DNA from: Candidatus Poseidoniales archaeon
Lineage (GTDB): Archaea > Thermoplasmatota > Poseidoniia > Poseidoniales > Poseidoniaceae
Assembly (NCBI GenBank): GCA_009887135.1
Contig: QXYA01000109.1
Span: 1 to 16,666 of the forward strand
Direction: 5' to 3'
DNA length: 16,666 nucleotides
The notes under the pieces are model-generated. The model was not told the DNA's origin and ran no database searches. It worked only from the letters and a program-made list of their open reading frames with translations. The position numbers and the translations under genes were made by a program. Shown here one piece after another: positions 1 to 6,922 of this stretch; the first letter of the stretch is position 1, and every line of letters begins with the position of its first letter.

Positions 1-49
1 GGAATGGGACCTAAACCCACCGCCGTTGACCAAGCTGGGCGACCCCCGC
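1..49 (-). tRNA. tRNA-Leu (anticodon UAG), 5' part, cut by window edge
   Basis: Read on the minus strand, the first 49 nt of a tRNA are visible. They comprise acceptor 5' strand GCGGGGG, TC at 8-9, and a D-arm closed by GCC/GGC with the GG-T loop motif. G26 is followed by an anticodon stem GTGGG/CCCAT around the loop TTTAGGT. The anticodon is TAG (UAG), followed by G37, so it reads CUA/CUN leucine codons. The long variable arm, T-arm and 3' acceptor strand lie outside the window, so the class II leucine arm and any intron after position 37 cannot be checked. The acceptor and D-arm resemble archaeal tRNA-Leu genes. It lies downstream of the copper ATPase gene on the same strand, 69 nt after its stop. 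Confidence 0.85.
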
Positions 50-59
50 GCAGATTGAG

Positions 60-87
60 GGCGGTCAATCATGGATTTGAAACCGCC
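60..87. repeat. Imperfect inverted repeat / hairpin between copA and tRNA-Leu
   Basis: Arms GGCGGT and ACCGCC (6 bp), plus an inner CAA/TTG pairing across a 2-nt bulge, enclose an 8-nt loop. The hairpin sits 10 nt upstream of the tRNA 5' end and 31 nt after the copA stop on the minus strand. It could end the copA message, mark the tRNA leader for processing, or be chance. No U-run follows it on the minus strand, so it is not a classical intrinsic terminator. Confidence 0.35.
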
Positions 88-118
88 GATTAAATCGTCA
101 CGACATTTTTTTACATCT

Positions 119-2368
119 TCAGTTAGATGGAAGTCGCGGTCTCCACCATCGTAGAGTCAGTGAATTCGCAACAACACTCAATGAAGAGAGAGACATAGCC
201 GCCGCAGCAAATGCAGGAGGCAGCAGCCAACCAGTCCAGGGTAGAAGCAACCCCATAGCAAGAGGTATTCCGATCAAATTGTAGACAAATGCCCATCCTA
301 GATTGCTTCGAATTTTTCGCATTGTAACTTGACCGAGTTCGAGGGCTGAAACCGCATCGAGTAGATCATTTCGAATCAAGACAATATCTGCTGAGTCAAG
401 AGCAATATCACTTCCAGCACCCATGGCAATACCAACGTCTGCAGTCGCTAAGGCTGCTGCATCATTGATTCCATCACCAACCATTGCAACACATGCCCCA
501 TCGTGTTGCAATTTTGAGATATAGTCTGCTTTTTCATCTGGGCGTACGTTGGATACAACTGTTGTAATGCCACATTCCTTGGCGATTTGTTGTGCAGTTT
601 CATCACGATCGCCTGTTAGCATAATGACCTCAAGATTTGATTGTTGAGCGAATTTAATCGCTGAAACAGTTGATTCACGAAGTCGATCTGTCGTTTCAAT
701 CCATCCAAGCAATAGCGTTCCTTTGGATACGAACGCCAGCGTAGAGCCCTTTTTTGCAGCAGATTGGATGTCCTCTTGATGACTACTTAGGTCGACGCTG
801 ACATGTTCCATGAGGGGTTCGTTTCCAATTGCAACGACTTCATCATCAAGTCGTCCAATAAGGCCCATACCACCCATGCTTTCGATATCGCTCACTTCGG
901 GTCTCTCCTTCGTTACATTTGACCATGAGTCAAGAATCGCTTGGGCCATTGGATGCGTTGAGGCATGCTCAAGTGAAGCAGCTATACCTAGAATTTCACG
1001 TACCTCACCATCAATGAGTTCAATGTGCGATACTTTCGGTTTGCCGGTCGTTAAAGTCCCCGTCTTGTCTACAACAAGTGTTGTTGTTGCATGAGATCGT
1101 TCAAGCGCTTCAATGCCTTTGATCAGTAGCCCATAGCGAGCACCAATTCCAGTTCCCACCATGAGAGCAGTCGGAGTTGCCAATCCCAAAGCACAAGGAC
1201 AAGCAATGACTAATGTCGATACGAGAGCAAGAATCGCCACTTCTCCTCCACTTCTATCTCCATGTCCTGATGACAACATCCAGAAAACGGCTGATGCGAG
1301 GGCACAAACGAGTACGAACGGCACGAATACTGATGCTATTTTATCGACCAATCTCTGAACAGGAGCTTTGCCCATTTGGGCCTCATCGACCATTGAGATG
1401 ACCCTTGAGAGAAGAGTTGAGTGGAAGGGTTGAGTGGTTTGAAGGGTTAGCGGCGAATCAAGAACAATCGTTCCTCCTATGACCTCATCCCCTTCCTTGC
1501 GTCGTATAGGATATGTTTCACCAGTCATCATTGATGTGTCGACTAATGCAGAACCTTCGAGGATCATTCCATCCAATGGAATTGTTTGGCCGACTCGAAC
1601 TAAGATATGTGTTCCCGAGAGAATGTCTTCTACTGGTTGGCGCTCAGTTGCGCCATTATCATCTATTACGAGCGCAGTTTTTGGTTGAAGATTCATCAGT
1701 GAATAGACCGAATCTGTCGCTTGTAATTTCGCTCTACTCTCGAGGAAATTCCCGACCAAAATGAATGCGATAATTAGTGCAGCTCCATCAAAGAAGACGT
1801 GTTCAGTTGTCGAGAAGATACTCGGAAGGAACGTAAAAAAGGATTCGAAAGTAACCAACATGGACCAAATCATGGCCGTTGTGGTACCGAGGTGAACCAA
1901 TACATCCATATTTGCCCGTCCAGATAGAATGGCTTTCCAGGCCCCTTTATGGAACTGCAGTCCAGAGAAAACATAGACAGGTGTTGCAAGCAAGAAGGCC
2001 AAGAGAAATCGAGTATTGATTGAACCAGTTTCTCCCAAATCTGAAACGAACATGCTCACGATTAGGGTCGGAACTGAGAGGAGAAGTGCAAATCCTGCAA
2101 GTTGGCCTTGCTTTCGTGCAGACTGGACTGCTTCTGAACGAATGGTTTCTGGTGTTGAGACTTTTTCTGCGCGGAATCCTTTTTTCTCAACAGCATTCAT
2201 CACTTCATTGATATCGATCTTATCTGTACTCCAGGTAATACTCGCCTTCTCCAAGGCCAAATTAACACGGACAGATTCGACTCCGGGGACATTAGAGACG
2301 GCAGATTCTACCGACGCAACACAAGAAGAACAGGTCATGCCCCTGACTCGGAGTATTGTTTCAGCCAT
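119..2368 (-). CDS. copA: Copper-exporting P1B-type ATPase (CopA-like)
   Basis: This is an inner-membrane pump that uses ATP to export Cu(I) from the cytoplasm. The 749-aa protein has one N-terminal heavy-metal-associated domain (res ~3-70) with the MTCSSC metal site (C13, C16). The P1B core then follows: membrane helices from ~88, actuator TGE (282-284), the CPC motif in the membrane (C390-P391-C392), the phosphorylated Asp in DKTGT (D434), the HP motif (H472-P473), GDGIND (631-636), and the last two helices with Y696-N697 and M725-S-x-S-S. The CPC + YN + MSxSS set is typical of Cu(I) (group 1B-1) pumps rather than Zn/Cd pumps. Many bacterial CopAs carry two metal-binding domains; this one has a single domain. 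A GAGG-type ribosome site (2373-2380) precedes the ATG. The gene follows the RNB nuclease gene by 50 nt on the same strand. No copper regulator or chaperone gene is visible nearby. Confidence 0.95.
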   Translation of the reverse strand: MAETILRVRGMTCSSCVASVESAVSNVPGVESVRVNLALEKASITWSTDKIDINEVMNAVEKKGFRAEKVSTPETIRSEAVQSARKQGQLAGFALLLSVPTLIVSMFVSDLGETGSINTRFLLAFLLATPVYVFSGLQFHKGAWKAILSGRANMDVLVHLGTTTAMIWSMLVTFESFFTFLPSIFSTTEHVFFDGAALIIAFILVGNFLESRAKLQATDSVYSLMNLQPKTALVIDDNGATERQPVEDILSGTHILVRVGQTIPLDGMILEGSALVDTSMMTGETYPIRRKEGDEVIGGTIVLDSPLTLQTTQPFHSTLLSRVISMVDEAQMGKAPVQRLVDKIASVFVPFVLVCALASAVFWMLSSGHGDRSGGEVAILALVSTLVIACPCALGLATPTALMVGTGIGARYGLLIKGIEALERSHATTTLVVDKTGTLTTGKPKVSHIELIDGEVREILGIAASLEHASTHPMAQAILDSWSNVTKERPEVSDIESMGGMGLIGRLDDEVVAIGNEPLMEHVSVDLSSHQEDIQSAAKKGSTLAFVSKGTLLLGWIETTDRLRESTVSAIKFAQQSNLEVIMLTGDRDETAQQIAKECGITTVVSNVRPDEKADYISKLQHDGACVAMVGDGINDAAALATADVGIAMGAGSDIALDSADIVLIRNDLLDAVSALELGQVTMRKIRSNLGWAFVYNLIGIPLAMGLLLPWTGWLLPPAFAAAAMSLSSLSVVANSLTLRWWRPRLPSN

Positions 2369-2418
2369 TGTGAATCCTCTTTGCTATGGTCACTCGTTGC
2401 TCATAATTAGCATTGATG

Positions 2419-4656
2419 TTAGACAGGAGATAAGTCGAGACGTCCAGACCAAAGATCGAGTCCACGTATTCTGCATGGGAAGAGTTGTCCAAGTTCGAGC
2501 AGTGCATGTTCACCCTGCCCATCTCGTCCTTCTTCCAAAAGCTGGAGTCCATGATCATCGATGAACAAATTCTTCTTTTTGGATAATTGTTTGAGATGCA
2601 TTCGTCCGTGCATAGAACCATCATCTTTCAGATCGAGGAAAATCCAAGGTGTTCTCAAGCCAACAACTCGGGCATTCCATTGCTGATGTTCTGAAAGGCG
2701 TAGATGCCAATTTAAGGCTACTGCGACGAGTTCCCATTCAAGCATCTGAGCCATCCTTCCTTGAGTTGAACAGTGTTCACTCAATGCAGCCAATTCTTCT
2801 TCGTTGTAAACCCACTCTTTGTTGTGTAAATGGGCTTTGAGTTGGCGATGAACAATCAGATCTGGATATCGACGTATCGGACTTGTAAAGTGAGCATATG
2901 CATCAAGGTTGAGACCGAAATGACCTACGTTGATTACATCATAGCGAGCACGATTCATCAGTTGGAAGAGCCCCTGGTCAACGACTCGTCGCATGGAAGC
3001 ACTAAGTGAAACAGCTTTCTCTTGCGCTTGACGCAAACCATCGAGCATCTCATCTCTCGCATCTTGGTCTGATACTTCTTTGAGATAATCAGGTACCTCA
3101 GTATTCTCTTCGCCAGAGGATTCTAAGCCACTCAAGTCGATTCCATTACCTGCCCAAGAACTGAGCAGACTTGCTAATTCATCTGTATCATTCTGACCTT
3201 TTGATTTTGCACGAGGTTCTGGTAACGTGATGCCAATATCCAGGGCTTTGAGTTGTTCATTAAGATCTCGGACATCGATGGAATCTGGAGATGGATGGCA
3301 ACGCCAAGGAAGTAATGCTCCTTCAGTACCAAGTATTTCTCCGACGATATTGTTGGTCTTGACCATGAATGTTTCAATCATTTTAGTGGCCTTATTCGGC
3401 CACTTGACATCGATTCGAACAGATCCATCATCTTGAATACGCGGGCGTTGTTCTCCTTGTTGAACGTTCAACCTCAGTTCATCTTTCTGCCAGTGCTCTG
3501 CAAGCGTGAACAAATCATCCCATTTTGAATCTTCAAGCGTGTCTTCATATGCAAGATTCTCTTTGACATCAATAACTGCTTCATGGGCTTTAGATTCGAC
3601 TATCATCATATTCTCATCGAGTTTCATTTCAATAACCATTGCTAACCGAGGAACATTTGCTCGAAGTGAACACAAATCATCGGCTAGCCTGAACGGAAGC
3701 ATTGGAAGAACTCCGTGAGGTAGATACACAGATGTTGCTCTGGCCTGCGCTGTAGTGTCAAGACGAGAATCAAGAGCTACATAGTGGGCAACATCGGCTA
3801 TTGCAACCCATAGCGTCGAACCATTTCCGTTTCGCTCAAAACAAATAGCATCATCAAAATCCTTTGCATCTGGGGGATCAATGGTTACAAACTCAAGGTT
3901 GCGTAGATCGACTCGTCCTTTGCTGATTTCACCTTCAGCATCGACATCAGGTAATGTTTCAGCCCATGATTCTAGAGATGAATCATAGGAAGATGGGAAC
4001 GGATTGAGATTGTTCTTTCTTCGCCATGCAAGCCTGTGCTGAAGAAGTTCAAGCAGAGTCCAATGCTTGTGTTGGACCAACATCCACGCTAGTGCGGGTT
4101 CAAATTCAGGGAATCTTAATCCTGATTTCCGTGAGGCAAGACGCTTTATTTCAAGTTCAAGATTGAACGTTTTCCATTTCATTCCCGTGTGTTCGTGAAT
4201 TGAACACCCTTCAGGTAGAGGCGTCCCAGTAAGCATTGCTTCCCAGGTTTTGATGAGGAGAGAAAAAGTCTGTTTATCTTCTTCAGTCCATTCTTCTTCA
4301 TCGCTTTCAAGGCGAGAGAGTTGGGAGGACCAATGCGATACTGCTTCATTGATTTTGACGATATCTTCTCGTGACCGAGGTCGAACTGAATTGTTTCCTT
4401 GCCATGTGAAGTGTGTGGTATTGCTACGGCTTGAGGTGATGATCTTGGCTACCTCATCCATCAATCGTTTCCGATAGGATTTGTCGTCCTCCCGAGAAGG
4501 GGGCCGGTTTTCATGTTCAAGAATAAAATCCACCATTTCATCAAGGGACCAATCCTTTGTCCAAAGTTCCTCTTCTCTGAGAAGGGAGGTAAAACGTCTC
4601 CAAAATCGTTCATCGTCAGGACCGCGAGAACTCTTCTTCTTGTTGTGTTTTGACAT
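2419..4656 (-). CDS. RNB-family 3'-5' exoribonuclease (RNase II/R type)
   Basis: This is a predicted processive 3'-to-5' exoribonuclease that degrades single-stranded RNA in the cytoplasm. The 745-aa protein has an RNB catalytic domain from about res 248 to 610. The four metal-binding aspartates are in the pattern DPPDAKDFDD (D260, D266, D268, D269), matching the RNase II D201/D207/D209/D210 set. The second signature, SPIRRYPDLIVHRQL (592-606), holds the conserved arginine. A C-terminal S1-like RNA-binding region spans ~655-743. The first ~245 residues are charged and helical, and I see no clear cold-shock domains of the bacterial RNase R type; a winged-helix-like segment around 150-215 is possible. 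A Gly/Glu-rich stretch (~485-530) interrupts the RNB domain. The start lies 4 nt after the dnaJ stop, so the two are probably co-transcribed. RNB nucleases are patchy in archaea, which mostly use an exosome, so lateral origin is possible. Confidence 0.88.
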   Translation of the reverse strand: MSKHNKKKSSRGPDDERFWRRFTSLLREEELWTKDWSLDEMVDFILEHENRPPSREDDKSYRKRLMDEVAKIITSSRSNTTHFTWQGNNSVRPRSREDIVKINEAVSHWSSQLSRLESDEEEWTEEDKQTFSLLIKTWEAMLTGTPLPEGCSIHEHTGMKWKTFNLELEIKRLASRKSGLRFPEFEPALAWMLVQHKHWTLLELLQHRLAWRRKNNLNPFPSSYDSSLESWAETLPDVDAEGEISKGRVDLRNLEFVTIDPPDAKDFDDAICFERNGNGSTLWVAIADVAHYVALDSRLDTTAQARATSVYLPHGVLPMLPFRLADDLCSLRANVPRLAMVIEMKLDENMMIVESKAHEAVIDVKENLAYEDTLEDSKWDDLFTLAEHWQKDELRLNVQQGEQRPRIQDDGSVRIDVKWPNKATKMIETFMVKTNNIVGEILGTEGALLPWRCHPSPDSIDVRDLNEQLKALDIGITLPEPRAKSKGQNDTDELASLLSSWAGNGIDLSGLESSGEENTEVPDYLKEVSDQDARDEMLDGLRQAQEKAVSLSASMRRVVDQGLFQLMNRARYDVINVGHFGLNLDAYAHFTSPIRRYPDLIVHRQLKAHLHNKEWVYNEEELAALSEHCSTQGRMAQMLEWELVAVALNWHLRLSEHQQWNARVVGLRTPWIFLDLKDDGSMHGRMHLKQLSKKKNLFIDDHGLQLLEEGRDGQGEHALLELGQLFPCRIRGLDLWSGRLDLSPV

Positions 4657-4660
4657 AAAC

Positions 4661-5551
4661 CTACAACCCCACGTCTTTGAGACGCTCTAGGACTTCGATT
4701 TGTTCTGATGTTAATTCTTCTACTTCATCGAGAATAAATTCAAGATCTAAATCTCCTTGAAGATAGCCTGCTTTTGCCATCCGCCTTCGATCCCCTGGTT
4801 GACTGTTTCCAGCTACGCTTAGGAGACCACTTTTTCCAGATGGCAAGTTTACCTTGACCTTACCGCCCAATATCATCGTAGAATAGGGAATCGAAACTTG
4901 TTGAATGAGGATTCCGTTTTCCCAATGCCTTCCTTCTCCAGCATCGATGCGGAAGGTGACATGAAGGTCGCCTGCAGTTCCCTGCGGATGCTCGTTTCCT
5001 TGCCCCTTGAGTCGTTTAGATGTACCATGTTTGACTTCAGCCTCAACTCGAATTTTGAAATTCTGAGTTGTTTTAGAGGCAACGTTTCCGGCTCCAACCT
5101 TGATGCGTTGTGCTTGGAATGTAACCTCACCGCCCTTGATTGCTTGTTCCATTTCCACATCTACGGAGACGTGTATATCACTGCCCTTGGGCCTTGCTTG
5201 AGGGCGACGTTGTCGCTGTTGGAACGGATTTTGTTGTTGCTGTCCACCAAACATTTGTCCAATCATGTCGTCGAATCCGCCACCCATGCCGCCGCCGAAT
5301 GGAGATCGTCCTCCGCCTCCTCCGTACATATTTTCCATACGTTTTTTCTGTTCGTATTCTTGACGCTTTGAAGCGTCACCAATCATCTCATAGGCGGCTT
5401 GAACTTCTTTGAATCTTGCTTCAGCAGCGGCATCATCTGGATTGCGGTCAGGATGGTGCTTACGAGCAAGTTTTCGAAACGCTCGCTTAATCTCAGCATC
5501 TGAGGCATTTCGAGAAACGCCTAGAGTAGCATAAGGGTCGGGCGAAGCCAT
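4661..5551 (-). CDS. Class II (CbpA-like) J-domain co-chaperone
   Basis: This is a J-protein that would deliver clients to DnaK/Hsp70 and stimulate its ATPase. The 296-aa protein starts with a J domain (res ~5-70) carrying the essential HPD tripeptide (33-35). A Gly/Phe-rich linker (76-104) and a Gln-rich stretch (~103-115) follow. Two beta-rich C-terminal substrate-binding domains then cover ~122-285. The four CxxCxGxG zinc repeats of classical DnaJ are absent and the protein has no cysteines, so it is the CbpA/DnaJB-like class, not the DnaJ usually encoded next to dnaK-grpE. Neither dnaK nor grpE is in the window. The RNase gene follows after 4 nt, suggesting one operon. The in-frame ATG at 5551 is the only plausible start because a TAA lies in frame just upstream. 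The strongest ribosome site (5570-5578) is 18 nt away, farther than normal. Confidence 0.92.
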   Translation of the reverse strand: MASPDPYATLGVSRNASDAEIKRAFRKLARKHHPDRNPDDAAAEARFKEVQAAYEMIGDASKRQEYEQKKRMENMYGGGGGRSPFGGGMGGGFDDMIGQMFGGQQQQNPFQQRQRRPQARPKGSDIHVSVDVEMEQAIKGGEVTFQAQRIKVGAGNVASKTTQNFKIRVEAEVKHGTSKRLKGQGNEHPQGTAGDLHVTFRIDAGEGRHWENGILIQQVSIPYSTMILGGKVKVNLPSGKSGLLSVAGNSQPGDRRRMAKAGYLQGDLDLEFILDEVEELTSEQIEVLERLKDVGL

Positions 5552-5565
5552 ACAAGGTTATGCAT
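5521..5565 (-). other. Short upstream ORF overlapping the dnaJ start
   Basis: On the minus strand an ATG (5563-5565) sits 4 nt after the strong site GAGGGGTGA (5570-5578). It opens a 14-codon frame that overlaps the first 31 nt of the dnaJ-like gene in a different frame and ends at TAG (5521-5523). The dnaJ ATG itself is 18 nt from that site. The geometry suits translational coupling or attenuation of the chaperone gene. If transcription starts inside this leader, the ORF would be irrelevant. Confidence 0.35.
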
Positions 5566-5632
5566 CCGTTCACCCCTCATCAACTCTTGCCGAATATCGC
5601 TTTGCTTTGGAAATCATTTCGCGTGGAAGTGG

Positions 5633-5640
5633 TTATAATA
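5633..5640 (+). promoter_or_regulatory. TATA-like box ahead of secE
   Basis: The AT-rich octamer TTATAATA stands out in the G-rich dnaJ/secE intergenic region (125 nt). Start of transcription about 25 nt downstream would fall near 5661. That leaves a leader of about 16 nt containing GAGGT (5666-5670), correctly placed for the secE ATG at 5677. The reverse complement (TATTATAA) could also serve the divergent dnaJ operon. Confidence 0.55.
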
Positions 5641-5676
5641 GGGGGTTGGGTCGGTAGGAAAGCACGAGGTTGTACC

Positions 5677-5943
5677 ATGTCGGATAAAAAGGATGATTCA
5701 CGCACTTTCGAAGATGCTGTTCAGGACCGTCAAGACTGGATAGAAGCCCAGTTCCGTAAGATTTCCCGCGGGTCATGGGCTCGTATTATTCGAATGGCGC
5801 GAAAGCCGACGCCGCAAGAATTCAAGCAAACCAGCATTATCTGCGGTATTGGTCTGTTTGTTCTAGGAGCAATTGGATTTATTTTGCTCGTCCTTATGGA
5901 CAATTTCCTTCCTTGGTTGATTCACGATGTATTCGGGATCTGA
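5677..5943 (+). CDS. secE: Preprotein translocase subunit SecE / Sec61-gamma
   Basis: This is the small clamp subunit of the SecYE(beta) translocon in the cytoplasmic membrane. The 88-aa protein has a charged N-terminal part, then the amphipathic segment with the family pattern ..RMARKPTPQEFKQTS.. (~39-53). A single transmembrane helix follows (~54-74), with a short outside tail. This matches archaeal and eukaryotic Sec61-gamma in size and layout. The ATG at 5677 was chosen because GAGGT lies 6 nt upstream and the protein then has family length. An upstream ATG (5560) would add 39 residues unlike the family. spt5 begins 20 nt after the stop, and secE-spt5 is a conserved archaeal pair. Confidence 0.9.
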   Translation: MSDKKDDSRTFEDAVQDRQDWIEAQFRKISRGSWARIIRMARKPTPQEFKQTSIICGIGLFVLGAIGFILLVLMDNFLPWLIHDVFGI

Positions 5944-5963
5944 GGATTGGTTGGTGATTATTG

Positions 5964-6881
5964 ATGACTGAAGCGTTTATTGTTTTTGTACGATTTGAAG
6001 AAAAGTTGCTCCTTCTTAACCGAAGTAAGGACGACAATGATTTCCCGGGTCTTTGGGATGGTGTCTGGGGTGCTGGAGATACTCCAGAAGAAGTCCTTGC
6101 ACGAGTTACCGAAGCAACAGGGCTCCCTCTAGAAACTCTTGATTATGTCGGAACAGGTCCAGAACGTGGTATTGACATGGGTCGTTCACTCGTCGATGTC
6201 ATCCCTATTCTTGTCGCAACAAGTTCCGATGAAGTAACGCCAGCAGGACGCTACGTTTCCCACCAATGGATTGATCCTGGTAAGTTGCTTGAATTCAACT
6301 GCGTCTTTTCAAACATGGATGAAATGGAAGGTTCTCACAAACTCTTCCGTGAAATGTATGGATCTGTTGGTTCTTTCCTTTACATCGTCAAAACAGCGAT
6401 TGGTTCAGAACAACGTGTTGCTGATGAAATGTATGCACGTCTTCACGGAAGCGGTTCATTAACTGCACTTCAGGGAGAAATCTTCTCTGTCCTCCATCCA
6501 AATAACATGCGAGGCTATCTCTTTGTTGAATCAAGTGCACTTCACCACGTCGAGAAGTTGATTGGCCGCTCTGGTGGTCGAGATCCGAGTGCTCGAAGAG
6601 GAATTACTCAAACACCTCTAAAGAACGCTAAGACCGTTCTTCCAGGAGAAGCTCCATTGCTTGACATCTTGCCATACTTGGAACCAAAGGCCGTTACCTC
6701 TGGAATCGAAGTTGGTTGCATCGTCGAAATCGTTTCAGGTGCATTCAAGGGCGAAAAGGCTCGTGTAACAAGCGTCTCAGAAACTAAGGAAGAAGTCAGC
6801 ATGGAACTCTACGAACAACCGATTCCAATGACGCTCAACATGCGTGGAGACCACGTACGTGTTATCGACCGTATCGTTTGA
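5964..6881 (+). CDS. spt5: Transcription elongation factor Spt5 (NusG family) with N-terminal Nudix-like domain
   Basis: The C-terminal half is archaeal Spt5, which binds the RNA polymerase clamp and increases processivity. An NGN domain starts at FLYIVKTAIGSEQ (res ~138-240) and includes GYLFVES. A KOW domain (~247-300) carries VEIVSGAFKGEKARV. Free archaeal Spt5 is usually about 145-150 aa, whereas this protein is 305 aa. The first ~125 residues read like a Nudix fold: FPGLWDGVWGAGDTPEEVLARVTEATGL (split here as 27-41 and 42-54) followed by VSHQWIDPGKLLEF. The catalytic REUxEE core appears as ARVTEA with one residue fewer, so catalysis is doubtful. The start is ATG 5964 with GGTGA (5954-5958) 5 nt upstream; the TTG at 5961 is less likely. 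No internal start with a ribosome site precedes the NGN domain. The Spt5 call is firm, the Nudix call less so. Confidence 0.9.
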   Translation: MTEAFIVFVRFEEKLLLLNRSKDDNDFPGLWDGVWGAGDTPEEVLARVTEATGLPLETLDYVGTGPERGIDMGRSLVDVIPILVATSSDEVTPAGRYVSHQWIDPGKLLEFNCVFSNMDEMEGSHKLFREMYGSVGSFLYIVKTAIGSEQRVADEMYARLHGSGSLTALQGEIFSVLHPNNMRGYLFVESSALHHVEKLIGRSGGRDPSARRGITQTPLKNAKTVLPGEAPLLDILPYLEPKAVTSGIEVGCIVEIVSGAFKGEKARVTSVSETKEEVSMELYEQPIPMTLNMRGDHVRVIDRIV

Positions 6882-6922
6882 ACTTCGTTTGAATAATTGA
6901 ACGAGATTTTCTAGGTGAACGC

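Noticed and set aside
104..113. T-run near the copA stop as an intrinsic terminator
   Set aside because: The T-run is on the plus strand while the gene ending here is on the minus strand, so the transcript would carry A residues.
1..118. tRNA-Leu as an integration site for a mobile island
   Set aside because: There is no integrase, no direct repeat of the tRNA end and no foreign-looking block within the window, and the tRNA 3' end is outside it.
2016..2564. Plus-strand 182-aa open frame opposite copA and the RNase gene
   Set aside because: It lies antisense to well-supported genes, spans their junction, has no family signature and no promoter, and is explained as a shadow of the codon pattern.
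4898..5371. Plus-strand 157-aa frame opposite the J-protein gene
   Set aside because: It is the complement of the strongly supported dnaJ-like gene and has no recognisable domain or ribosome site.
5560..5676. Upstream extension of secE by 39 codons
   Set aside because: SecE would be far longer than the family, the extension covers the TATA-like box, and a proper ribosome site precedes the ATG at 5677.
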